The notes beneath the pieces were generated by a model. It saw only the letters and a program-made list of their open reading frames with translations. It searched no databases and was not told the DNA's origin. A stretch of DNA of 64,000 bases from assembly GCF_029227915.1 (NCBI RefSeq), contig NC_079879.1, forward strand, positions 29,766,501 to 29,830,500, given 5' to 3'. Shown piece after piece: positions 49,501-61,440 of this stretch; positions within the stretch are counted from its first letter, which is position 1; each line of letters starts with the position of its first letter. The translations under genes and the position numbers were made by a program. This DNA comes from Hydractinia symbiolongicarpus. Its lineage: Eukaryota; Cnidaria; Hydrozoa; Anthoathecata; Hydractiniidae.

Positions 49501-52220
49501 ACCTGCGATTTCCCTTAAATCCTGGACTCGGCCCGTATAGTCAAAAGTTACAAAGAAAGTACCCAGGGTGTAAACTCATTTCCCGAACGATTTTTTAAAT
49601 TATTTTTTCACCACTAAAACGCATGAGACTTGTAGTTTTCAAAATTGTTTTCATTTTTGATGAGACGCTGATTAAAAAAAAGAGTTTAATCTCCGGCAAA
49701 CGAAAACCCGCGATTTCCCGTAAATCCCGGGCTAGGCCCGTATAGTCGAATGTATACAAAGAAAGTACCCTGTGAGTAAACTCATTTCCCAAACGATTTT
49801 TTAAATTATCTTTTCACCACTAAAACGCTTGAGACTTGTAGTTTTCAAAAATGTTTTCATTTTTGATGAGACGCTGAATAAAAGAAGTTTATTCGCCGGC
49901 AAACGAAAACCCGCCATTTCCCGTAAACCCCGGACTCGGCCCGCATAGTCAAAAGTATACAAAGAAAGTACCCTGTGAGTAAACCCATTTCCAAAACGAT
50001 TTTTTAAATTATCTTTTCACCACTAAAACGCATGAGACTTGTAGTTTTCAAAAATGTTTTCATTTTTGATGAGACACTTAATGAAAGAGGTTTAATCGCC
50101 GGCAAACGAAAACCCGCGATTTCCCGTAAATCCCGGGCTTGGCCCGTATAGTCGAATGTATACAAAGAAAGTACCCTGTGAGTAAACTCATTTCCAGAAA
50201 GATTTTTTAAATTATTTTTTCAGCACTAAAACGCATAAGACTTTTAGTTTTTAAAAATGTTTTCATTTTTGATGAGACGCTGAATAAAAGAAGTTTAATC
50301 GCCGGCAAACGAAAACCCGCGATTTCCCGTAAATCCCGGGCTTGGCCCGCATAGTCAAAATAATACAAAGAAAGTACCCAGGGAGTAAATTCATTTCCCG
50401 AACGATTTTTTAAATTATTTTTTCACCACTAAAACGCATGGACTTGTAGTTTTCAAAAATGTTTTCATTTTTGATGAGACGCTGAATAAAAGAAGTTTAA
50501 TCGCCGGCAAACGAAAACCTGCGATTTCCCGTAAATCCCGGACTCGGCCCGTATAGTCAAAAGTATACAAAGAAAGTACCCAGGGAGTAAACTCATTTCC
50601 CGAACGATTTTTTAAATTATTTTTTCACCACTAAAACGCATGAGACTTGTAGTTTTCAAAAATGTTTTCATTTTTGATGAGACGCTGAATAAAAGAAGTT
50701 TAATCGCCGGCAAACGAAATCCCACCATTTCCCGTAAACCCCGGACACGGCCCGTATAGTCAAAAGTATACAAAGAAAGTACCCAGGGAGTAAACTCATT
50801 TCCCGAACGATTTTTTACATTATTTTTTTACCACTAAACGCATGAGACTTGTAGTTTTCAAAAATGTTTTCATATTTGATGGGACGCTGAATAAAAGAAG
50901 TTTAATCGCCGGCAAACGAAAATCCGCAATTTCCCGTAAATCCCGGACTCGGCCCGTATAGTCAAAAGTATACAAAGAAAGTACCCTGGGAGTAAACTCA
51001 TTTCCCGAACGATTTCTTAAATTATTTTTTCACCACTAAAACGCATGAGACTTGTAGTTTTCAAAAATGTTTTCATTTTTGATGAGACGCTTAATGAAAG
51101 AAGTTTAATCGCCGTCAAACGAAAACCCGCGATTTCCCGTAAATCCCGGGCTTGGCCCGCATAGTCAAAAGTATACAAAGAAAGTACCCAGGGAGTAAAC
51201 TCATTTCCCGAACGATTGTTTAAATTATTTTTTCACCACTAAAACGCATGAGACTTGTAGTTTTCAAAAATGTTTTTATTTTTGATGAGACGCTGAATAA
51301 AAGAAGTTTAATCGCCGGCAAACGAAAACCCGCGATTTCCCGTAAATCCCAGGCTTGGCCCGCATAGTCAAAAGTACACAAAGAAAGTACCCAGGGAGTA
51401 AACTCATTTCCCGAACGATTTTTTAAATTATTTTTTCACCACTAAAACGCATGGACTTGTAGCTTTCAAAAATGTTTTTATTTTTGATGAGACGCTGAAT
51501 AAAAGAAGTTTAATCGCCGGCAAACGAAAACCTGCGATTTCCCGTAAATCCCGGACTCGGCCCGTATAGTCAAGAGTATACAAAGAAAGTACCCAGGGAG
51601 TAAACTCATTTCCCGAACGATTTTTTAAATTATTTTTTCACCACTAAAACGCATGAGACTTGTAATTTTCAAAAATGTTTTCATTTTTGATGAGACGCTG
51701 AATAAAAGAAGTTTAATCGCCGGCAAACGAAATCCCGCCATTTCCCGTAAACCCCGGACTCGGCCCATATAGTCAAAAGTATACAAAGAAAGTACCCAGG
51801 GAGTAAACTCATTTCCCGAACGATTTTTTATATTATTTTTTTACCACTGAACGCATGAGACTTGTAGTTTTCAAAAATGTTTTCATATTTGATGGGACGC
51901 TGAATAAAAGAAGTTTAATCGCCGGCAAACGAAAATCCGCAATTTCCCGTAAATCCCGGACTCGGCCCGTATAGTCAAAAGTATACAAAGAAAGTACCCA
52001 GGGAGTAAACTCATTTCCCAAACGATTTTTTAATTTTTTTTTTCACCACTAAAACGCATGAGACTTGTAGTTTTCAAAAATGTTTTCATTTTTGATGAGA
52101 CGCTTAATGAAAGAAGTTTAATCGCCGGCAAACGAAAACCTGCGATTTCCCGTAAATCCCGGACTCGGCCCGTATAGTCAAAAGTATACAAAGAAAGTAC
52201 CCAGGGAGTAAACTCATTTC
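49501..52220 (-). repeat. Right-arm block containing an inverted copy of left-arm 2.6-4.0 kb
   Basis: About 50650-52050 mirrors left-arm 3995-2600. Rare changes are shared: GGACACGG at 50743 with its complement near 3897, GCCGTCAAAC at 51111 with ACGGCG at 3531, AGTACACAAAG near 51374, CAAGAGTATAC near 51571, TTGTAATTTTC near 51660, and CCACTGAACGC at 51844. Coordinate sums stay at 54645-54646 at the three pairs calculated. About 49700-50400 also repeats 46640-47340 of the same arm. No gene is present. Confidence 0.87.
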
Positions 52221-53845
52221 CCAAACGATTTTTTAAATTATTATTTCACCACTAAAGCCCATGAGACTTGTAGTTTTTAAAAATGTTTTCATTTTTGATG
52301 AGACGCTGAATAAAAGAAGTTTAATCACCGGCAAACGAAAACCCGCGATTTCCCGTAAATCCCGGACTCGGCCCGTATAGTCAAAAGTATACAAGGAAAG
52401 AACCCAGTGAGTAAACTCATTTCCCGAACGAATTTTTAAATTATTTTTTCACCACTAAAACGCATGAGACTTGTAGTTTTCAAAAATGTTTTCATTTTTG
52501 ATGACACGCTGAATGAAAGAAGTTTAATCGCCGGCAAACGAAAACCTGCGATTTCCCTTAAATCCTGGACTCGGCCCGTATAGTCAAAAGTATACAAAGA
52601 AAGTACCCAGGGAGTAAACTCATTTCTCAAACGATTTTTTAAATTATTATTTCACCACTAAAGCCCATGAGACTTGTAGTTTTTAAAAATGTTTTCATTT
52701 TTGATGAGACGCTGAATAAAAGAAGTTTAATCACCGGCAAACGAAAACCCGCGATTTCCCGTAAATCCCGGACTCGGCCCGTATAGTCAAAAGTATACAA
52801 GGAAAGAACCCAGTGAGTAAACTCATTTCCCGAACGAATTTTTAAATTATTTTTTCACCACTAAAACGCATGAGACTTGTAGTTTTCAAAAATGTTTTCA
52901 TTTTTGATGAGACGCTTAATGAAAGAAGTTTAATCGCCGGCAAACGAAAACCTGCGATTTCCCGTAAATCCCGGACTCGGCCCGTATAGTCAAAAGTATA
53001 CAAAGAAAGTACCCAGGGAGTAAACTCATTTCCCAAACGATTTTTTAAATTATTATTTCACCACTAAAGCCCATGAGACTTGTAGTTTTTAAAAATGTTT
53101 TCATTTTTGATGAGACGCTGAATAAAAGAAGTTTAATCACCGGCAAACGAAATCCCGCGATTTCCCGTAAATCCCGGACTCGGCCCGTATAGTCAAAAGT
53201 ATACAAGGAAAGAACCCAGTGAGTAAACTCATTTCCCGAACGAATTTTTAAATTATTTTTTCACCACTAAAACGCATGAGACTTGTAGTTTTCAAAAATG
53301 TTTTCATTTTTGATGACACGCTGAATGAAAGAAGTTTAATCGCCGGCAAACGAAAACCTGCGATTTGCCTTAAATCCTGGACTCGGCCCGCATAGTCAAA
53401 AGTATACAAAGAAAGTACCCAGGGAGTAAACTCATTTTCCAAACGATTTTTTAAATTATTATTTCACCACTAAAGCCCATGAGACTTGTAGTTTTTAAAA
53501 ATGTTTTCATTTTTGATGAGACGCTGAATAAAAGAAGTTTAATCACCGGCAAACGAAAACCCGCAATTTCCCGTAAATCCCGGACTCGGCCCGTATAGTC
53601 AAAAGTATACAAGGAAAGAACCCAGTGAGTAAACTCATTTCCCGAACGAATTTTTAAATTATTTTTTCACCACTAAAACGCATGAGACTTGTAGTTTTCA
53701 AAAATGTTTTCATTTTTGATGACACGCTGAATGAAAGAAGTTTAATCGCCGGCAAACGAAAACCTGCGATTTCCCTTAAATCCTGGACTCGGCCCGTATA
53801 GTCAAAAGTATACAAAGAAAGTACCCAGGGTGTAAACTCATTTCC
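52221..53845 (-). repeat. 406-bp dimeric higher-order repeat, four tandem copies
   Basis: Two monomer types alternate. Type A has ACTAAAGCCCATGAG and a GGAAAGAACCCAGTGAG end. Type B has ACTAAAACGCATGAG and an AGAAAGTACCCAGGG end. ACTAAAGCCC occurs at 52251, 52657, 53063 and 53469, exactly 406 bp apart. The second type-B monomer (GAGACGCTTAATG near 52908) differs from the other three (GACACGCTGAATG), which hints at a longer period or a local conversion. This is the clearest two-monomer alternation in the window. Confidence 0.93.
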
Positions 53846-54258
53846 CGAACGATTTTTTAAATTATTTTTTCACCACTAAAACGCATGAGACTTGTAGTTT
53901 TCAAAAATGTTTTCATTTTTGATGGGACGCTGATTAAAAAAAGGAGTTTAATCGCCGGCAAACGAAAACCTGCGATTTCCCGTAAATCCAGGACTCGGCC
54001 CGTATAGTCAAAAGTATACATGGAAAGTACCCAGTGAGTAAACTTATTTTCCGAACGAATTTTCAAATTATTTTTTCACCACTAAAACGCATGAGACTTG
54101 TAGTTTTTTGAAATGTTTTCATTTTTGATGAGACGCTTAATGAAAGTGGTTTAATCGCCGGCAAACGAAAACCCGCGATTTCCCGTAAATCCCGGGCTAG
54201 GCCCGTATATTCGAATGTATACAAAGAAAGTACCCTGTGAGTAAACTCATTTCCAAAG
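53846..54258 (-). repeat. Two linking monomers between the dimer array and the 3039-bp repeat
   Basis: About two monomers. One has the expanded run GATTAAAAAAAGGAG near 53932, related to the T-run monomer of the left arm. The next has an unusual TTTTTTGAAATG near 54104, where the neighbours have TTTTAGAAATG or TTTTCAAAAATG. A TATATTCGAATG change is present near 54206. Nothing other than satellite sequence is seen. Confidence 0.8.
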
Positions 54259-57200
54259 CGATTTTTTAAGTTATCTTTTCACCACTAAAACGCTTGAGAC
54301 TTGTAGTTTTCAAAAATGTTTTCATTTTTGATGAGACGCTTAATGAAAGAGGTTTAATCGCCGGCAAACGAAAACCCGCGATTCCCCGTAAATCCCGGGC
54401 TTGGCCCGTATAGTCGAATGTATACAAAGAAAGTACCCTGTGAGTAAACTCATTTCCAAAAAGATTTTTTAAATTATTTTTTCACCACTAAAACGCATAA
54501 GACTTGTAGTTTTTAAAAATGTTTTTATTTTTGATGAGACGCTGAATAAAAGAAGTTTAATAGCCGGCAAACGAAAACCCGCGATTTCCCGTAAATCCCG
54601 GGCTTGGCCCGCATAGTCAAAAGTATACAAAGAAAGTACCCAGGGAGTAAACTCATTTCCCGAACGATTTTTTAAATTATTTTTTCACCACTAAAACGCA
54701 TGGACTTGTAGTTTTAAAAAATGTTTTTATTTTTGATGAGACGCTGAATAAAAGAAGTTTAATCGCCGGCAAACGAAAACCTGCGATTTCCCGTAAATCC
54801 CGGACTCGGCCCGTATAGTCAAAAGTATACAAAGAAAGTACCCAGGGAGTAAACTCATTTCCAGAACGAATTTTTAAATTATTTTTTCACCACTAAAACG
54901 CATGAGACTTGTAGTTTTCAGAAATGTTTTTATTTTTGATGAGACGCCTTATGAAAGTGGTTTAATCGCCGGCAAACGAAAACCTGCGATTTCCCGTAAA
55001 TCCTGGACTCGGCCCGTATAGTCAAAAGTATACAAAGAAAGTACCCAGGGTGTAAACTCATTTCCCGAACGATTTTTTAAATTATTATTTCACCACCAAA
55101 GCCCATGAGACTTGTAGTTTTTAAAAATGTTTTCATTTTTGATGAGACGCTGAATAAAAGAAGTTTAATCGCTGGCATACAAAAATCCGCGATTTCCCGT
55201 AAATCCCGGTCTCGTCCCGTATAGTCAAAAGTATACAAAGAAAGTACCCAGGGAGTAAACTCATTTCCCGAACGATTTTTTAAATTATTTTTTCACCACT
55301 AAAACGCATAAGACTTGTAGTTTTTAAAAATGTTTTCATTTTTGATGAGACGCTTAATGAAAGAGGTTTAATCGCCGGCAAACGAAAACCCGCAATTTCC
55401 CGTAAATCCCGGGCTTGGCCCGTATAGTCGAATGTATACAAAGAAAGTCCCCAGGGAGTAAACTCATTTCCAGAACGATTTTTTAAGTTATTTTTTCACC
55501 ACTAAAACGCATGAGACTTGTAGTTTTTAAAACTGTTTTCATTTTTGATGAGACGCTGAATAAAAGAAGTTTAATCGCCGGCAAACGTAAACCCGCGATT
55601 TCCCGTAAATCCCGGCTTGGCCCTTATAGTCAAAAGTATACAAAGAAAGTACCCAGGGAGTAAACTCATTTCCCGAACGATTTTTTAAATTATTTTTTCA
55701 CCACTAAAACGCATAAGACTTGTAGTTTTTAAAAATGTTTTCATTTTTGATGAGACGCTTAATGAAAGAGGTTTAATCGCCGGCAAACGAAAACCCGCAA
55801 TTTCCCGTAAATCCCGGGCTTGGCCCGTATAGTCGAATGTATACAAAGAAAGTCCCCAGGGAGTAAACTCATTTCCAGAACGATTTTTTAAATTATTTTT
55901 TCACCACTAAAACGCATGAGACTTGTAGTTTTTAAAAATGTTTTCATTTTTGATGAGACGCTGAATAAAAGAAGTTTAATCGCCGGCAAACGTAAACCCG
56001 CGATTTCCCGTAAATCCCGGCTTGGCCCTTATAGTCAAAAGTTTACAAAGAAAGTACCCAGGGAGTAAACTCATTTCCCCAACGATTTTTTAAATTATTT
56101 TTTCACCACTAAAATGCATGAGACTTGTAGTTTTCAAAAATGTTTTCATTTTTGATGAGACGCTGAATAAAAGAAGTTTAATCGCCGGCAAACGAAAACC
56201 CGCGATTCCCCGTAAATCCCGGGCTTGGCCCGTATAGTCGAATGTATACAAAGAAAGTACCCTGTGAGTAAACTCATTTCCAGAAAGATTTTTTAAATTA
56301 TTTTTTCACCACTAAAACGCATAAGACTTGTAGTTTTTAAAAATGTTTTTATTTTTGATGAGACGCTGAATAAAAGAAGTTTAATCGCCGGCAAACGAAA
56401 ACCCGCGATTTCCCGTAAATCCCGGGCTTGGCCCGCATAGTCAAAAGTATACAAAGAAAGTACCCAGGGAGTAAACTCATTTCCCGAACGATTTTTTAAA
56501 TTATTTTTTCACCACTAAAACGCATGGACTTGTAGTTTTAAAAAATGTTTTTATTTTTGATGAGACGCTGAATAAAAGAAGTTTAATCGCCGGCAAACGA
56601 AAACCTGCGATTTCCCGTAAATCCCGGACTCGGCCCGTATAGTCAAAAGTATACAAAGAAAGTACCCAGGGAGTAAACTCATTTCCAGAACGATTTTTTA
56701 GGTTATTTTTTCACCACTAAAACGCATAAGACTTGTAGTTTTTAAAAATGTTTTCATTTTTGATGAGACGCTGAATAAAAGAAGTTTAATCGCCGGCAAA
56801 CGAAAACCCGCGATTTCCCGTAAATCCCGGCTTGGCCCGTATAGTCAAAAGTTTACAAAGAAAGTACCCAGGGAGTAAACTCATTTCCCGAACGATTTTT
56901 TAAATTATTTTTCACCACTAAAACGCATGAGACTTTTAGTTTTCAGATATGTTTTCATTTTTGATGAGACGCTGAATATAAGAAGTTTAATCGCCGGCAA
57001 ACGAAAACCTGCGATTTCCCGTAAATCCCGGACTCGGCCCGTATAGTCAAAAGTATACAAAGAAAGTACCCAGCGTGTAAACGCATTTCCCGAACGATTT
57101 TTTAAATTATTTTTTCACCACTAAAACGCATGAGACTTGTAGTTTTCAAAAATGTTTTCATTTTTGATGAGACGCTGAATAAAAGAAGTTTAATCGCCGT

Positions 57201-60200
57201 CAAACGAAAACCTGCGACTTCCCGTAAATCCCTTACTCGGCCCGTATAGTCAAAAGTATACAAAGAAAGTACCCTGTGAGTAAACTCATTTCCCGAACGA
57301 ATTTTTAAGTTATCTTTTCACCACTAAAACGCTTGAGACTTGTAGTTTTCAAAAATGTTTTCATTTTTGATGAGACGCTTAATGAAAGAGGTTTAATCGC
57401 CGGCAAACGAAAACCCGCAATTCCCCGTAAATCCCGGGCTTGGCCCGTATAGTCGAATGTATACAAAGAAAGTACCCTGTGAGTAAACTCATTTCCAAAA
57501 AGATTTTTTAAATTATTTTTTCACCACTAAAACGCATAAGACTTGTAGTTTTTAAAAATGTTTTTATTTTTGATGAGACGCTGAATAAAAGAAGTTTAAT
57601 CGCCGGCAAACGAAAACCCGCGATTTCCCGTAAATCCCGGGCTTGGCCCGCATAGTCAAAAGTATACAAAGAAAGTACCCAGGGAGTAAACTCATTTCCC
57701 GAACGATTTTTTAAATTATTTTTTCACCACTAAAACGCATGGACTTGTAGTTTTAAAAAATGTTTTTATTTTTGATGAGACGCTGAATAAAAGAAGTTTA
57801 ATCGCCGGCAAACGAAAACCTGCGATTTCCCGTAAATCCCGGACTCGGCCCGTATAGTCAAAAGTATACAAAGAAAGTACCCAGGGAGTAAACTCATTTC
57901 CAGAACGAATTTTTAAATTATTTTTTCACCACTAAAACGCATGAGACTTGTAGTTTTCAGAAATGTTTTTATTTTTAATGAGACGCCTTATGAAAGTGGT
58001 TTAATCGCCGGCAAACGAAAACCTGCGATTTCCCGTAAATCCTGGACTCGGCCCGTATAGTCAAAAGTATACAAAGAAAGTACCCAGGGTGTAAACTCAT
58101 TTCCCGAACGATTTTTTAAATTATTATTTCACCACCAAAGCCCATGAGACTTGTAGTTTTTAAAAATGTTTTCATTTTTGATGAGACGCTGAATAAAAGA
58201 AGTTTAATCGCTGGCATACAAAAATCCGCGATTTCCCGTAAATCCCGGTCTCGGCCCGTATAGTCAAAAGTATACAAAGAAAGTACCCAGGGAGTAAACT
58301 CATTTCCCGAACGATTTTTTAAATTATTTTTTCACCACTAAAACGCATAAGACTTGTAGTTTTTAAAAATGTTTTCATTTTTGATGAGACGCTTAATGAA
58401 AGAGGTTTAATCGCCGGCAAACGAAAACCCGCAATTTCCCGTAAATCCCGGGCTTGGCCCGTATAGTCGAATGTATACAAAGAAAGTCCCCAGGGAGTAA
58501 ACTCATTTCCAGAACGATTTTTTAAGTTATTTTTTCACCACTAAAACGCATGAGACTTGTAGTTTTTAAAACTGTTTTCATTTTTGATGAGACGCTGAAT
58601 AAAAGAAGTTTAATCGCCGGCAAACGTAAACCCGCGATTTCCCGTAAATCCCGGCTTGGCCCTTATAGTCAAAAGTATACAAAGAAAGTACCCAGGGAGT
58701 AAACTCATTTCCCGAACGATTTTTTAAATTATTTTTTCACCACTAAAACGCATAAGACTTGTAGTTTTTAAAAATGTTTTCATTTTTGATGAGACGCTTA
58801 ATGAAAGAGGTTTAATCGCCGGCAAACGAAGACCCGCAATTTCCCGTAAATCCCGGGCTTGGCCCGTATAGTCGAATGTATACAAAGAAAGTCCCCAGGG
58901 AGTAAACTCATTTCCAGAACGATTTTTTAAATTATTTTTTCACCACTAAAACGCATGAGACTTGTAGTTTTTAAAAATGTTTTCATTTTTGATGAGACGC
59001 TGAATAAAAGAAGTTTAATCGCCGGCAAACGTAAACCCGCGATTTCCCGTAAATCCCGGCTTGGCCCTTATAGTCAAAAGTTTACAAAGAAAGTACCCAG
59101 GGAGTAAACTCATTTCCCCAACGATTTTTTAAATTATTTTTTCACCACTAAAATGCATGAGACTTGTAGTTTTCAAAAATGTTTTCATTTTTGATGAGAC
59201 GCTGAATAAAAGAAGTTTAATCGCCGGCAAACGAAAACCCGCGATTCCCCGTAAATCCCGGGCTTGGCCCGTATAGTCGAATGTATACAAAGAAAGTACC
59301 CTGTGAGTAAACTCATTTCCAGAAAGATTTTTTAAATTATTTTTTCACCACTAAAACGCATAAGACTTGTAGTTTTTAAAAATGTTTTTATTTTTGATGA
59401 GACGCTGAATAAAAGAAGTTTAATCGCCGGCAAACGAAAACCCGCGATTTCCCGTAAATCCCGGGCTTGGCCCGCATAGTCAAAAGTATACAAAGAAAGT
59501 ACCCAGGGAGTAAACTCATTTCCCGAACGATTTTTTAAATTATTTTTTCACCACTAAAACGCATGGACTTGTAGTTTTAAAAAATGTTTTTATTTTTGAT
59601 GAGACGCTGAATAAAAGAAGTTTAATCGCCGGCAAACGAAAACCTGCGATTTCCCGTAAATCCCGGACTCGGCCCGTATAGTCAAAAGTATACAAAGAAA
59701 GTACCCAGGGAGTAAACTCATTTCCAGAACGATTTTTTAGGTTATTTTTTCACCACTAAAACGCATAAGACTTGTAGTTTTTAAAAATGTTTTCATTTTT
59801 GATGAGACGCTGAATAAAAGAAGTTTAATCGCCGGCAAACGAAAACCCGCGATTTCCCGTAAATCCCGGCTTGGCCCGTATAGTCAAAAGTTTACAAAGA
59901 AAGTACCCAGGGAGTAAACTCATTTCCCGAACGATTTTTTAAATTATTTTTCACCACTAAAACGCATGAGACTTTTAGTTTTCAGATATGTTTTCATTTT
60001 TGATGAGACGCTGAATATAAGAAGTTTAATCGCCGGCAAACGAAAACCTGCGATTTCCCGTAAATCCCGGACTCGGCCCGTATAGTCAAAAGTATACAAA
60101 GAAAGTACCCAGGGTGTAAACGCATTTCCCGAACGATTTTTTAAATTATTTTTTCACCACTAAAACGCATGAGACTTGTAGTTTTCAAAAATGTTTTCAT

Positions 60201-61440
60201 TTTTGATGAGACGCTGAATAAAAGAAGTTTAATCGCCGTCAAACAAAAACCTGCGACTTCCCGTAAATCCCTTACTCGGCCCGTATAGTCAAAAGTATAC
60301 AAAGAAAGTACCCAGTGAGTAAACTCATTTCCCGAACGAATTTTTAAATTATTTTTTCACCACTAAAACGCATGAGACTTGTAGTTTTCAGAAATGTTTT
60401 TATTTTTGATGAGACGCCTTATGAAAGTGGTTTAATCGCCGGCAAACGAAAACCTGCGATTTCCCGTAAATCCTGGACTCGGCCCGTGTAGTCAAAAGTA
60501 TACAAAGAAAGTACCCAGGGTGTAAACTCATTTCCCGAACGATTTTTTAAATTATTTTTTCACCACTAAAACGCATAAGACTTGTAGTTTTTAAAAATGT
60601 TTTCATTTTTGATGAGACGCTTAATGAAAGAGGTTTAATCGCCGGCAAACGAAAACCCGCAATTTCCCGTAAATCCCGGGCTTGGCCCGTATAGTCGAAT
60701 GTATACAAAGAAAGTCCCCAGGGAGTAAACTCATTTCCAGAACGATTTTTTAAATTATTTTTTCACCACTAAAACGCATGAGACTTGTAGTTTTTAAAAA
60801 TGTTTTCATTTTTGATGAGACGCTGAATAAAAGAAGTTTAATCGCCGGCAAACGTAAACCCGCGATTTCCCGTAAATCCCGGCTTGGCCCTTATAGTCAA
60901 AAGTATACAAAGAAAGTACCCAGGGAGTAAACTCATTTCCCGAACGATTTTTTAAATTATTTTTTCACCACTAAAACGCATAAGACTTGTAGTTTTTAAA
61001 AATGTTTTAATTTTTGATGAGACGCTTAATGAAAGAGGTTTAATCGCCGGCAAACGAAAACCCGCAATTTCCCGTAAATCCCGGGCTTGGCCCGTATAGT
61101 CGAATGTATACAAAGAAAGTCCCCAGGGAGTAAACTCATTTCCAGAACGATTTTTAAATTATTTTTTCACCACTAAAACGCATGAGACTTGTAGTTTTTA
61201 TAAATGTTTTCATTTTTGATGAGACGCTGAATAAAAGAAGTTTAATCGCCGGCAAACGTAAACCCGCGATTTCCCGTAAATCCCGGCTCGGCCCTTATAG
61301 TCAAAAGTTTACAAAGAAAGTACCCAGGGAGTAAACTCATTTCCCCAACGATTTTTTAAATTATTTTTTCACCACTAAAATGCATGAGACTTGTAGTTTT
61401 CAAAAATGTTTTCATTTTTGATGAGACGCTGAATAAAAGA
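54259..61440 (-). repeat. 3039-bp (15-monomer) higher-order repeat, two full copies and a partial third
   Basis: Copies at about 54259-57297 and 57298-60336 keep an offset of 3039 bp. Examples are GAGACGCCTT at 54941 and 57980, GCTGGCATACAAAAATCC near 55171 and 58210, TAAAATGCATGAG near 56111 and 59150, and a GCGACTTCCCG monomer near 57213 and 60254. A partial third copy runs from about 60337 to 61440 (GAGACGCCTT at 60411, TGCATGAG near 61381) but skips some monomers near 60540. Inside each copy a two-monomer stretch (GGAATAGTC-free type with AAAGTCCCCAGGG) is itself repeated. Very few differences separate the copies. Confidence 0.92.
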
